A stretch of DNA of 64,000 bases from Phycisphaerales bacterium (GTDB lineage Bacteria > Planctomycetota > Phycisphaerae > UBA1845): NCBI GenBank assembly GCA_020852275.1, contig JADZBE010000030.1, positions 42,966 to 106,965 on the forward strand, read 5' to 3'. Every line of letters starts with the position of its first letter. The stretch's first letter is position 1. A program made the translations under genes and the position numbers. Positions 35,835 through 44,914 of the stretch are shown piece after piece. The notes under the pieces are model-generated. The model was given only the letters and a program-made list of their open reading frames with translations. It ran no database searches and was not told the origin of the DNA.

Positions 35835-35907
35835 GAGGGCGTAGCTCAGTCGGTAGAGCACCTGCCTTTTAAGCCGGTGGTCGTGGGTTCGAGTCCCACC
35901 GCCCTCA
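35835..35907 (+). tRNA. tRNA-Lys (anticodon UUU)
   Basis: 73 nt cloverleaf without an encoded CCA. Acceptor stem GAGGGCG / CGCCCTC, D arm GCTC-AGTCGGTA-GAGC, anticodon loop CTTTTAA (UUU), T arm GTGGG-TTCGAGT-CCCAC, discriminator A. The anticodon stem CCTGC/GCCGG has one U-C mismatch at the central pair. Its 3' half overlaps the decayed integrase frame on the other strand, as is usual for tRNA attachment sites. Confidence 0.95.
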
Positions 35908-36295
35908 GTGCGTTTCCGTGGGAAAAACCGCTATTTTTCCCGGTGTTTTCGCTTGGTGCCACGATGCTGGCACTTCCGCCCATCATGCCGCTAAATGCCA
36001 CGCTTACCCCCCGGCTGCCGCTGTGAAGTGCAACCGGGAGTGCAACGGGCAGTGCAACGGGGTTTCCTCGCGCACGCACACGCGGGGAAACTGGTTGCCG
36101 GGACGGGATAACTCCACTTCCGGTCGCCCTTCCTTCCGTCCCGGTCGCTTTCAGGGATGCCGATTCCGCCGCACGCGGGACCGCTGGGAGCTTCGCAACC
36201 TCCGCCCAAAGGTTCACAAGCCGGGCGTCCGTGTAATGCCGCTCCGTGACGCCTACCGCCGCGTGGCGCGCCAGCACGCGCTTGGCCGTGCCGGT
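35846..36295 (-). pseudogene. Tyrosine recombinase (integrase) C-terminal remnant
   Basis: On the minus strand the frame reads AKRVLARHAAVGVTERHYTD and then ARLVNLWAEVAKLP, the C-terminal end of tyrosine recombinases: the R-x-L-(A/G)-H-x3-x-x-T-x-x-Y pattern with the final catalytic Tyr in ERHYTD. The core Arg/His-x-x-Arg segment and the whole N-terminal DNA-binding part are absent: upstream sequence is unrelated repeat DNA. Downstream the frame runs through filler into GLEPTTTGLKGRC, which is simply the tRNA-Lys gene read backwards, showing that the recombinase gene ended at the tRNA. So this is the leftover of an integrase next to its attachment site. Confidence 0.75.
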
Positions 36296-36303
36296 CACGC
36301 CCG

Positions 36304-36620
36304 GTGCGGACTCCGCCACGGCGGTCGAGCGGCTCAGGGAGCACGCCTGGCTGGGGCTTTCGATCGGTCCGTCGTATGCGGCGTTCGCCGCGGCGGTCGA
36401 GCGGCTCAAGGAGCACGCCTGGCCCGGCAATGTCCGCAAACTTTCCCACCTCATCGAGGAGCTCCTCCTGGTTTCGCCCAGCGACGAGATTCTCCCGGAG
36501 CACCTGCCGTTCGGCGCGGCCGTCCCCGAAGGCGGGGCGGAGATCCGGCTGGGCCGCTATCGGCGACTGTCAAAAGATTGCGAGACGCTCACTCATAGCA
36601 GTGAGACCATGATCCCAATT
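36304..36620 (+). pseudogene. Fragment of a sigma-54-dependent activator
   Basis: Reads AVERLKEHAWPGNVRKLSHLIEELLLVSPSDEILPEHLP, matching the end of the AAA+ domain of NtrC-type activators (L-x-x-Y/H-x-WPGNVREL with I-x-x-x-x-LP). The ATPase core and the DNA-binding helix-turn-helix are both missing. A 30-bp segment coding AVERL(R/K)EHAW is directly repeated 70 bp apart (36322 and 36392). Not a functional gene. Confidence 0.65.
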
Positions 36621-36663
36621 GCCATGATCAACCTGGTAATTCACAGGCGCGGCCCAGGGCAAC

Positions 36664-36710
36664 ATGCCTTTTCAAACACTTTCTAAATGCCTTTTCAAAC
36701 ACTTTCTAAC
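36664..36710. repeat. 23-bp tandem duplication
   Basis: Two consecutive copies of ATGCCTTTTCAAACACTTTC plus TAA, in a stretch of lower GC than the rest of the window, near the end of the decayed element. Confidence 0.85.
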
Positions 36711-36943
36711 AAGCCGATGCCGCAGGACCCGGCTGCGCGCGCTATTCGTGTCCATGGGCTGATGCAATCATCTGCAATTGACCCACTGGAATAAAACCCA
36801 CGCACTGAATTCATGGGTTTCCTCGCAAGAAACAGGCAGCGGCGCGAATGAACTCCAAGGTTCGTCTTCGCGCCGCTGCATGTGAAGCGAGTCAAACTTG
36901 CCCCACGCACAAGTTCCGCATCCGTCCTCAGACGAATGGGAAC

Positions 36944-37429
36944 TCAACATCCGCAACCGAAGGGCTTTCGAGTTCCACAGACGGTGACTCCGTTCGGCCC
37001 GCAAGGCGGCTTGTTCACGCCCTTGAACAGGAACTTCACCTTGCCGCGATCGCCGGCAGTGTTCGAAACCGACTGGCCGGTATCGAGCACGGCCGTGTAG
37101 GTCGCATGAGGTGTCGCGTTCTTGACCAGGACAACGGTCTTGGTGGGCGCGCCGTTCTTGATCGCGCAGGTCGCCTTGGCGATGACTTCCTGGCCGTTGC
37201 AATCGCCTCCTCCCCCTCCTCCTCCGGCAAGCCAGCAACCGGGCGCGCCGAGGAACAGCGACTTGCCCTGCAACTGAAAGGCGCCGACGAAGACCTGACC
37301 GGCGAGCGCCGTGCGGCCATTGGCCTGGATACCGCCGCCGCCACCGATGGCGATGTTTCGCACTGACTGAGCCAAAACAGGAGTGGCGAGGCTGAGTGCG
37401 ACCAACCCTACACTGGATCGAATATTCAT
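36944..37429 (-). CDS. Secreted Gly-rich protein with Cys-rich C-terminal module
   Basis: 161 residues. Signal peptide MNIRSSVGLVALSLATPVLAQS. The middle has two poly-Gly runs (GGGGG and GGGGGGG). The last 85 residues, starting CNGQEVIAKATCAIKNG and containing ATYTAVLDTG and GDRGKVKFLF, can be aligned with the C-terminus of the sugar dehydrogenase at 54.6-56.2 kb (CTGKEHIDKARCKAGDG ... GEGKVKFRGL). Both have the same two leading Cys and the GKVKF strand. I know no name for this module. GGAGTAAGAG upstream of the ATG supports the start. It is 17 bp downstream of the protease gene and probably co-transcribed with it. Confidence 0.8.
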   Translation of the reverse strand: MNIRSSVGLVALSLATPVLAQSVRNIAIGGGGGIQANGRTALAGQVFVGAFQLQGKSLFLGAPGCWLAGGGGGGGDCNGQEVIAKATCAIKNGAPTKTVVLVKNATPHATYTAVLDTGQSVSNTAGDRGKVKFLFKGVNKPPCGPNGVTVCGTRKPFGCGC

Positions 37430-37446
37430 GCTCTTACTCCATTGAA

Positions 37447-38829
37447 TCAGTGGGTGACGAGGACGGAACCGACGGGGGCCTGGATCACAACAGACTGTTT
37501 GATGACCGTCGAGCTCGACGCATAGGTTCCGGTAGCGACGCTGAGTATGCCGCCGGAGGGCACGTGGGCCAACCCATGATCGAGCGTCAGGTAGGGGCGG
37601 AAAATCTTGCCCGTTTCACTTGTGATCGGATGACCGCTGTCGACGTAGACGGCATTGGGGCCGGGGAATGAGTTGATCGCGAGCTGCAAAGAATTGTGAT
37701 TGAAGCTCGTCGCGCTGCTCGGGCATGATCCGCCCTCCGTGCTGTTGGTATGGATGCCGATTCCCACGTTATTGGCAACATCAAACACGGGCGCTCCCGA
37801 AAGTCCGTTTCGACCGTAGATGTCATATTCAATCCAGATGCTTGAGCCCGAGGAGTCCTCAAGATCGAAATCGCCCGTGGACGTCTGGCGCGTCTGATTG
37901 TCCGAGTTATTGTTTCCGGTGCATCCGGTGGGCACGTCGTCGACGCCGCAGCCGGTGAGGCGAACGGTCGTGGGGTCAAGCACGTCCAGGTCTCTGGCAA
38001 GTCGTGCAAACGCGCCCTCGCCGTAGGCCGGCATGAGATGGGTGTTGGGATTTGGGAAGACCGCGCGGACGTTCCAATCCGCCCCTTGGCCGGCGTTCTC
38101 ACAGTTGTCGCCCGTGGAGCAGTCAAAGCTGCTCAGGTCCACGGCGTATTGATGATCGGGACTTCCAAAGTTAACCGTCCCATCGCAATCCGACGCGGGG
38201 ATATCAAACTCAACGTAAGGCTTGGAACTCACGGCACAGTGTCCCGCGGTCAGCAAGGCCCCGTTGGCGATGATCCAATTCGTGCAGCCGGCGGAGCCGG
38301 CGTTGGGATCGATGCCGCGGCCCACGCGCTTGGCCGTGGACGGCGAACGCAGGTCCTCCGAACAGACGTCGGCCGGCGCGGAGTTATCCCCGTCAACATC
38401 AGCGCCCGGGTCCGCTTCGCCTCCCGGCGAGCGAATGCCGACGAGCACTGCGTCCACATCCGCGAACACATGTTCCGCCCACGGCGCGACGTGCAGCTCG
38501 ACTTCCACCGCGTCGCCGTTGAAAAACGCGCTCCAGCCGTTCCACTGTGCCAGCGTCTCGTCGTTGTGCCGCAGCCAATAGCCGTCCTCCACGGATCGGA
38601 ACAGGATGTAACTGCCTTCTCCCAGATCGAATGCTCCGACATGAATCTGCAGCCACGGAGCGCCGGCGACCGTGACGACACCGATTGGTACGACCATCAT
38701 CTCATCGTTGGGGTTCTTCAGCTCGCCGCTGGCCATCGGGTAGGGCATCGACTCCGCTGGTTGGGCCCAGGCCGTCGTCGCGGCCAACAGGCTTATCAGC
38801 CCACTTATGAGTATTGGATGTTTTCTCAC
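37447..38829 (-). CDS. Secreted trypsin-like serine protease
   Basis: 460 residues. Signal peptide (HPILISGLISLLAATTAWAQ). Peptidase S1 fold with catalytic triad: His in ALLTAGHC, Asp in GQGADWNVRAV and Ser in GRNGLSGAPVFD. Several Cys pairs suggest extracellular disulfides. The first 130 residues form a separate beta-rich part, and the last 70 (GPNAVYVDSGHPITSETGKIF to VLVTH) look like the start of a parallel beta-helix rather than protease. GTG start at 38829 with GGAGGGAG eight bases upstream. Followed closely by the Gly-rich secreted protein gene. Confidence 0.88.
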   Translation of the reverse strand: MRKHPILISGLISLLAATTAWAQPAESMPYPMASGELKNPNDEMMVVPIGVVTVAGAPWLQIHVGAFDLGEGSYILFRSVEDGYWLRHNDETLAQWNGWSAFFNGDAVEVELHVAPWAEHVFADVDAVLVGIRSPGGEADPGADVDGDNSAPADVCSEDLRSPSTAKRVGRGIDPNAGSAGCTNWIIANGALLTAGHCAVSSKPYVEFDIPASDCDGTVNFGSPDHQYAVDLSSFDCSTGDNCENAGQGADWNVRAVFPNPNTHLMPAYGEGAFARLARDLDVLDPTTVRLTGCGVDDVPTGCTGNNNSDNQTRQTSTGDFDLEDSSGSSIWIEYDIYGRNGLSGAPVFDVANNVGIGIHTNSTEGGSCPSSATSFNHNSLQLAINSFPGPNAVYVDSGHPITSETGKIFRPYLTLDHGLAHVPSGGILSVATGTYASSSTVIKQSVVIQAPVGSVLVTH

Positions 38830-38861
38830 GGATCGTTCTCCCTCCTGGGTTCACGCAGAAC

Positions 38862-40673
38862 CTACTGAAGGTTGATGAGCACGAGCACCAGGCCCCTCTG
38901 ACCCTGTTCCAGCGACGTCATGGCCTTGCCGATCACCGCGCCGTGCGCGCGCTTGCGCTGCGTGGCCTTCATTGCGTGTCCCGGCATGTCACTCGTGGTC
39001 AGCAAGTCGCCCGGCACAATTGCGGCACTGGTCGCGTCGCACTGCACCCAGACGCGCCCCGTCAGGGCGATCGGCGGCGCGTCCGCGGACTCCGGCCGAT
39101 TGCCCAGAATCGCTCCAACGTTCAAGCCGTTCGCGCCGCTGACCACGCCGGCGACCGAGTGGTTGTAAGCGCCGCGGGCGACGCACAGCTTACCGGCGTG
39201 CTCAGGATCAATGGCCACAACCATTCCCGGCGTCAGCGTCTCGGAAGCTGGGAAGCGCTCCGCCACGTCGGCGCCGGTGATTTCGATCTCGCCGGTCTTG
39301 ATGCGCCCGATGTCGGAGCCGCCGTAATCCACGTACATGCCGATCTGCACGCGCCCGTCGTCGTCGCGCAATTCGAGCGTGGCGTCCCCGCTGCTGGTCA
39401 TGCCGCTGGTGATCTGGACCACTTCATTGCCGCTGTTGTCATACATGGAGAAGCGGCCGTTGGACGCAAGATTCTGGTCCCCTCCCATCAGGACAATGTC
39501 CGTATCGCCATTGATCGGGCCTTTGAGCAGAACCGTGCCGCCGCCATTGGCGTCCTGGGCTTCGATGACCACGGCCTCCTTGACCACGCCCAAGTAGTTG
39601 GTCTGGAACATGGTCATCTCGGCTTCGCCGTTGCGTCGCACCGCGGACAGGCGAATGGCGTCCTTGTCGTCAGCCGTGCGAATGCGGATCAAACCCGACG
39701 CGCCGAAGCCGGAACCGGTCTGGTCGCCGTCGAGAACGATGGTGTAGTAGTCGCTGGGATTGGTCAGCGCCATGAACGCGCCTTCGCCATACGTCTCCGA
39801 CGCTTGAAGGCGAACCGTCTGATGCGACCCCTGATCGCTGCATTGCCCCATGAACAGGCCCAGCGACCCGGCCGACGCATCGCGTCCGGAGTGCAAGCGG
39901 CATCGCAGGCACGCGTTGCCGTCGTAGAGCTCGAGGTTGCCGTCGCCGGGGAATCCGTTGACCGCGTCGCTGCCCGCGAGCTTCATGGTCACTTTGCTCG
40001 TCCCGAAGCCGCCCGCATGGTTGCCGTTGTACAGTTCGATCTCCCCGCCGCCCTTGTAGCCCGTGGCGTCGTCGAGCCGGTTGTCGCCGTCCAGTCTGAG
40101 CGTCGGAGCGTTAAAGCTGTTCGCCAACTCAACCTTGCTGCCTTCACCGCCCTCATCCGGGTCGGCGGCGTACAGCCAGTAGGAGCGCGAGTTGCTGCGA
40201 AGGTCAGACGACACGTTGACCAGACCGGCATAGTCCACGGTCACGGCCGCGTCCATCGAATCCGGCTTGACCAGGTTCTCCGCGTAGTAGGATTTGATGG
40301 CGAAGGGCACGGCCAGCATTTGCGTCCGCGGCCAGACGTCCGTCGTGTTGAACGTGAGCTGCACCCAGATCTGCGCCCCGGCAAAGGCCGAGTCGGGGAT
40401 GCCTCCGAACGTGTTGGATCCGACGTTGATGTTGAAGATGCCGTCGGGGGTGAGCGAGACCGAGCTGAAGGTCTCGCTGAACAGATGCGTCCCGCCGCTG
40501 GACGCGCTGTAGAAGTCCACGTCGATCCGCACGGGACTGGAGTAGCCCGTCGCCACGCCCTGCATGGTGAATTGCCGTGGGATGGGCGGGACGGCGGCCC
40601 AAGTTGATGCACAGAACAGTGCCGCCAGCGCCTGCGCTCCAGCTTGCTTCCAACGGTGATTGAACTTCGACAC
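38862..40673 (-). CDS. Large secreted surface protein with endosialidase-type tail
   Basis: 603 residues. Signal-like N-terminus (FNHRWKQAGAQALAALFCASTWAA). IPRQFTMQGVATGYSSPVRIDVDFYSA and SETFSSVSLTPDGIFNINVG are a beta-sandwich common in Planctomycetota surface proteins. The middle is a series of degenerate Asp/Gly-rich beta repeats (GNLELYDGNACLRC, IRIRTADDKDAIRLSA). From about residue 485 ITGADVAERFPASETLTPGMVVAID through GDLLTTSDMPGHAMKATQ to GAVIGKAMTSLEQGQRGLVLVLINLQ is a C-terminal domain often found on tail-spike-like and adhesin-like proteins. Start: GTG at 40673 with AAAGGGAGG spaced six bases, clearly better than the upstream ATG. Same strand as, and 32 bp upstream of, the protease gene. 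Confidence 0.82.
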   Translation of the reverse strand: MSKFNHRWKQAGAQALAALFCASTWAAVPPIPRQFTMQGVATGYSSPVRIDVDFYSASSGGTHLFSETFSSVSLTPDGIFNINVGSNTFGGIPDSAFAGAQIWVQLTFNTTDVWPRTQMLAVPFAIKSYYAENLVKPDSMDAAVTVDYAGLVNVSSDLRSNSRSYWLYAADPDEGGEGSKVELANSFNAPTLRLDGDNRLDDATGYKGGGEIELYNGNHAGGFGTSKVTMKLAGSDAVNGFPGDGNLELYDGNACLRCRLHSGRDASAGSLGLFMGQCSDQGSHQTVRLQASETYGEGAFMALTNPSDYYTIVLDGDQTGSGFGASGLIRIRTADDKDAIRLSAVRRNGEAEMTMFQTNYLGVVKEAVVIEAQDANGGGTVLLKGPINGDTDIVLMGGDQNLASNGRFSMYDNSGNEVVQITSGMTSSGDATLELRDDDGRVQIGMYVDYGGSDIGRIKTGEIEITGADVAERFPASETLTPGMVVAIDPEHAGKLCVARGAYNHSVAGVVSGANGLNVGAILGNRPESADAPPIALTGRVWVQCDATSAAIVPGDLLTTSDMPGHAMKATQRKRAHGAVIGKAMTSLEQGQRGLVLVLINLQ

Positions 40674-40930
40674 GTTGCACCTCCCTTTGTTGATGAAGCG
40701 TTTTTGCTCCGACGGATCCGCATTTCCGGGCAGAGCGGTCGCCGTGCCTTGCCGGTCCGGCCGGCGCGCGGATGACCGCACAATGTCCTGAGCACGGGTG
40801 GCCCTTGGGGTTTGGCTGGACGTTTCCCGCGGAAATCTCTATAATCGCCCCGTCTTTTCGTTCCGGTCGAGCCCGTGGCGGTTGGGCTGCCGTCCATATA
40901 CTCGCAGGCGGCGGTGGATTCGGCTCACGA

Positions 40931-41527
40931 ATGAGCAATAATTCGGTGCACGTCTCCATGAACGGAGCGAATCTCGAAAGCTCGGACGGCATGCCTTCCA
41001 TCCCGGATGCCGCGGCGTTGCGTGCGTTTGACGACCTGCTCCCCGAGGTCTACGATGAGTTGCGAGCCCTGGCCGAAGGCGTTCTGCGCAACACCCGCGT
41101 CGTGGATTCCACGCAGACAAGCTCTTTGATCAACGATGTTTACGTTCGCCTGTCGAACAAGGGGCTGCGCGTTCGCGATCGTGCCCATTTTCTGTGCCTC
41201 TGCGCCCGCGCCATGCGCCTCGTGCTGATCGATCGCGCGCGGCGAGCCGGCGCGGCAAAGCGAGGCGGGCGTCAGCCCCTGGTTTCCCTCGAGGGCGACA
41301 TCGTGGCTGCGCGCGCGGGTCCGGACCTGCTGGCGGTCGACGAAGCCCTGCTGCGATTGGCGCAGTTCGACGAACGCAAGAGCCGCATCGTCGAGCTGCG
41401 TTTCTTCGGAGGGCTGTCCGTGGAAGAGACGGCCCAGGCCCTTGGCTTGTCCCCAGCCACGGTGAAACGCGAATGGACCCTCGCCCGCGCGTGGTTGTCA
41501 CGGGAGATCGGCGAAGCGGACGGATGA
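40931..41527 (+). CDS. ECF-type RNA polymerase sigma factor (STK-linked group)
   Basis: 198 residues. Matches the planctomycete/acidobacterial ECF group recognised as TIGR02999, usually next to a Ser/Thr kinase. Region 2: DELRALAEGVLRN, SLINDVYVRL and HFLCLCARAMRLVLIDRARR; region 4: FDERKSRIVELRFFGGLSVEETAQALGLSPATVKREWTLARAWL with the helix-turn-helix. No anti-sigma gene is adjacent; the downstream kinase is the presumed controller, as in this group generally. ATG at 40931 is preferred; it follows a gap of 257 bp from the divergent surface-protein gene, which can hold both promoters. Confidence 0.93.
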   Translation: MSNNSVHVSMNGANLESSDGMPSIPDAAALRAFDDLLPEVYDELRALAEGVLRNTRVVDSTQTSSLINDVYVRLSNKGLRVRDRAHFLCLCARAMRLVLIDRARRAGAAKRGGRQPLVSLEGDIVAARAGPDLLAVDEALLRLAQFDERKSRIVELRFFGGLSVEETAQALGLSPATVKREWTLARAWLSREIGEADG

Positions 41528-41606
41528 GCCTTATGAGCCGGGGCGGGTGCGGATTGCGATATCGATGATAGAGAGTCCCGATTCACATGTTGCCGTGGAG
41601 GCCGGC

Positions 41607-44600
41607 GTGAATTCGCGGCGCTGGCAGGAAATTGAATCTCTTTTTCAAGCGGCCCTGGTTGAGCCTTCTTCCGGGCGGGCGGCATTGCTGTCGCGCGGGT
41701 GTCGCGGCGATACGTCGCTTCAGGCGGAAGTCGAGTCCCTGCTTGCCGCCCATGAGCGGTCGTCCAGCATTCTTGACACGCCGGCCTTCGAGGCCGCGCC
41801 GCAACGCCACGCCGCGGACGCGCCCGACATTCCTCCCGGCCGGCGGATCGGGCGGTATGTGCTCCGAGGTCGGATCGGGCGCGGGGCCACCGGCATCGTC
41901 TACGATGCGGAGCAGGACAATCCTCGGCGTCTTGTGGCCTTGAAAATCCTGCGAGCGCTGCCTTCGGCGGATGAACTGACGCCAAGACTTTTCAAACGAG
42001 AGGGCCAGGCGCTGGCGCGGCTCCATCACCCGGGCATCGCCGCGATTCACGAAGCGGGGCGCAGCGACGACGGCTGGTACTACTTCGCCATGGAGCGGGT
42101 GGAGGGCGTGGAGCTGACCACGCACGCGCACGAGCGTCATCTCTCCACGCGTGCCCGGGTCGAGTTGTTCAAACACGTGTGTGACGCGGTGCACTATGCG
42201 CATCAGCGCGGCGTCATTCATCGCGATCTCAAGCCGTCGAACATTCTCGTCCAGGGAAACGGACGCCCCAAGGTGCTCGATTTTGGCCTCGCGCGCATCA
42301 GCGATTCGGGCGGCGAACCGGGGTCGTTGGCCACGGAGGTTGGCGCGATCGTCGGCACGCTTGCGTACATGAGCCCCGAACAGGTCAGCGGCCGATCGGA
42401 CGACCTCGATGTTCGCACCGACGTCTATTCCCTCGGCGTCATGCTCTTCGAGCTGCTGACCGGACATCGCCCCTACGACCTTTCCGGCGCAACGCTTCCC
42501 GCGGCGGTCCGCATCATCTGCGAACAGGCGCCGAAGCGCCCACGCTCCCTCCACCGGAAGATCGACGAGGATCTGGAAACCGTCGTGCTCAAGGGCATCG
42601 AAAAGGACCCGGCGCGGCGCTACGCGAGCGTGGCGGCGTTGGGCGAGGACGTCGATCGGTATCTGGCGAGCCAGCCGATCCAGGCGCGCCCGCCGAGCGC
42701 GATGTACCACCTTCGCAAGTTCGTGGCTCGCAACCGGCTGGCGTCCGCGATCGTCGGCGCCCTGGTGCTGGGACTGGTCGGACTCGGTGTGATCAACGGT
42801 CGGCTGGCACGCGAGTACGCCGACCAACGTGACTCGGCGACGCAGTCCGCGACCGATGAGCGCGTCGCGAGGATGTCGGCTGAGGAAGTAATCAAATTCC
42901 TGGAATCCCTGTTGACCAGTGCGGACCCTGCCGCGGGAAGCCAGAGCGAATTGACGCTGGCCCAGGTGGTCGCGCGGTCCGAGGAGCGCCTCGCGGAGCT
43001 GAATGATCAGCCCCTGATCCAGGCGCGGGTGCTGACGGCACTGGGGCGCGTCAACGTGGCGATGGCAAAGTATGACCACGCCGCGGAGATGTTCGACCGC
43101 GCGCTGAACCTCATCGCATCTCAGCTCGGCGATTGGAATCCCGCCTTGGCCTCCACGCTGGAAGCGAAGAGCGCGGCGTACTCGGCCGCGGGAGAGCATG
43201 AAGAGGCCATCGCCGTGGCAGCGCGATGCGTCGCCATCCAGGATAAGGCGAAGGGACGGGAACACGCGGACACGGCCGACGCGCTTTCAGCCCTGGGCAC
43301 GGCGCAATACGACGCCCGGGCCTTTGCGGATGCCGAGGCGACGTTTGAAGAGGTCCTGGCGATACGCCGGCGACTGCTGGGCGACAACCATAAAGACGTG
43401 GCCGCTGCGATGACGAATCTCGGGTTCGCGCGCCAGTCCAACGGCCGGGTCGCAGAGGCGCTTCCGCTCCTGCGGGACGCCCTGCGCATCACCGAGGAAC
43501 AGCTTGGAGACTCACCGGCCGTTTGCTATGGCCTTCAAAGCCTGGCTGAGGCCACCTTTCAGGTCGACCGGGAGGAAACCCAGCAACTTCTAAGGCGCCG
43601 GCTGGAGATGGCGCGGCGCATTTATCACGCCGGGCATCCGGCGATCGCAAGCGCGCTCAAGGATTATGCGTTCATCATGGGCGCAACGGACCTCGTCGCC
43701 GGTTGCGAGCTTAATAGCGAGGCGGTCGCGATCCTGCGGGCGGCCTTTGGCGACGACCACCCGCTGGTGGCCGATTCGCTCAATGAGCTGGGGTGCATGT
43801 TGCAGCAGCGAGGTCTGCTGGAAGAGGCCCAGGAGTGTCACGAGAAGGCACTTGACATTCGCCGGCGGCTGTTCGGTCCCCGGGACGCCCGCGTTGCCAA
43901 CAGCATGAACAGCCTGGCGATCACCTATTGGAGCATGGGCAAGCTGGAGCCGGCGAAGGAGCTGTCCGAGCAGATTATCGACATCTGGTCGGGAATTTAC
44001 GGCGAGTTGGACCCCATGGTGGGGGTTGCACATCTGAATGCCGGCGCAATCTCCTCAGACATGAAATGCTGGGAACTCGCCGAGTCTCACTTTGAAAGCG
44101 CCATTTCAATTTACGCCCGATCCTCCCACCCCGACCTGGCGGGCGTCTGGAATCTCCTTGGAAACATGAATTACATGCGCGGGGATTTCATCACCGCGGA
44201 GGTCGACGCAAGGACCTCGGTGGACATGGCGCGCGCTCAGCCGGCTCCCCGACCGCTCGCCCTCGCACCTTATCTGAGTTGCCTGGGCCACGCCCTGTCC
44301 GCCCTCGGGCGCGACGAGGAAGCGCGAGCCGCGCTGGAAGAGTCGCTGGATTACTATCGAATTTCCATGGGTTCCGACGCCGCCGCGCTGTGCACTCCGC
44401 TCATCGCACTCAGCGAAGTCCTCCTGCGCGTCGAGCCGCAGTCCGCGCGGGCCGTTCTCGACGAGGCGACGAGACTGGCAGCGCCTCTTGGCCCGGTCGA
44501 TCGAAAGCGGGCCGATCTTTTCGCGGCGCAGGGCCTGCTGCTGCTGCACGAAGGATCACCCCAGACCGCGGAAGCTCCCTTGCGCGCCGCGGTGGAGCTG

Positions 44601-44819
44601 TTGCAGCCCGACGCGGGATCCTCCGATTGGAAGAGAGCCGTGGTCCGTGCCCGGCTCGGCGCTTGCCTTCAGCAACAGGGCGCGTGGGAAGAGGCCGAAG
44701 AGCTGCTTTCGGAAAGCACGAGCGCGCTGGCAGCGACGTTTGGCCCGAATCATCCCGAAACGTTGCGCGCGGAATGTGCCCGAGGGCTGGCTTTGGCGCA
44801 TTCGGCTGCGCCTCGTTAG
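41607..44819 (+). CDS. Ser/Thr protein kinase with TPR-like sensor domain
   Basis: 1070 residues. N-terminal 80 residues (WQEIESLFQAALVEPSSGRAALL) match the helical leader of this planctomycete kinase class. Kinase domain from about 81: glycine loop GRIGRGATGIVYDA, Lys in RLVALKILRAL, catalytic HRDLKPSNIL, DFGLA, and APE-like SPEQ. One membrane helix (about 377-400), then about 670 residues of tetratricopeptide-type repeats (ARVLTALGRVNVAMAKYDHA, ADALSALGTAQYDARAFADA, SLNELGCMLQQRGLLEEA) outside or against the membrane. GTG start at 41607, with GGAGG five bases upstream, chosen over ATG/GTG codons 14-20 codons earlier. It follows the ECF sigma gene by 79 bp and likely forms a signalling pair with it. 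Confidence 0.92.
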   Translation: MNSRRWQEIESLFQAALVEPSSGRAALLSRGCRGDTSLQAEVESLLAAHERSSSILDTPAFEAAPQRHAADAPDIPPGRRIGRYVLRGRIGRGATGIVYDAEQDNPRRLVALKILRALPSADELTPRLFKREGQALARLHHPGIAAIHEAGRSDDGWYYFAMERVEGVELTTHAHERHLSTRARVELFKHVCDAVHYAHQRGVIHRDLKPSNILVQGNGRPKVLDFGLARISDSGGEPGSLATEVGAIVGTLAYMSPEQVSGRSDDLDVRTDVYSLGVMLFELLTGHRPYDLSGATLPAAVRIICEQAPKRPRSLHRKIDEDLETVVLKGIEKDPARRYASVAALGEDVDRYLASQPIQARPPSAMYHLRKFVARNRLASAIVGALVLGLVGLGVINGRLAREYADQRDSATQSATDERVARMSAEEVIKFLESLLTSADPAAGSQSELTLAQVVARSEERLAELNDQPLIQARVLTALGRVNVAMAKYDHAAEMFDRALNLIASQLGDWNPALASTLEAKSAAYSAAGEHEEAIAVAARCVAIQDKAKGREHADTADALSALGTAQYDARAFADAEATFEEVLAIRRRLLGDNHKDVAAAMTNLGFARQSNGRVAEALPLLRDALRITEEQLGDSPAVCYGLQSLAEATFQVDREETQQLLRRRLEMARRIYHAGHPAIASALKDYAFIMGATDLVAGCELNSEAVAILRAAFGDDHPLVADSLNELGCMLQQRGLLEEAQECHEKALDIRRRLFGPRDARVANSMNSLAITYWSMGKLEPAKELSEQIIDIWSGIYGELDPMVGVAHLNAGAISSDMKCWELAESHFESAISIYARSSHPDLAGVWNLLGNMNYMRGDFITAEVDARTSVDMARAQPAPRPLALAPYLSCLGHALSALGRDEEARAALEESLDYYRISMGSDAAALCTPLIALSEVLLRVEPQSARAVLDEATRLAAPLGPVDRKRADLFAAQGLLLLHEGSPQTAEAPLRAAVELLQPDAGSSDWKRAVVRARLGACLQQQGAWEEAEELLSESTSALAATFGPNHPETLRAECARGLALAHSAAPR

Positions 44820-44858
44820 TGCGACAACGCTGCTTTTCCGACCGCTTGCACTGGCATA

Positions 44859-44914
44859 GCAGCCCGTGGTGAAAGGTCGCGATCGTCATTCCCGCGAAGA
44901 CGGGAATCCAGCCG
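44859..44914. repeat. CATTCCCGC element (copy 7, left half only)
   Basis: GCAGCCCGTGGTGAAAGGTC followed by CGTCATTCCCGCGAAGACGG, then unrelated sequence. Forty bp downstream of the kinase stop codon. Confidence 0.85.
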
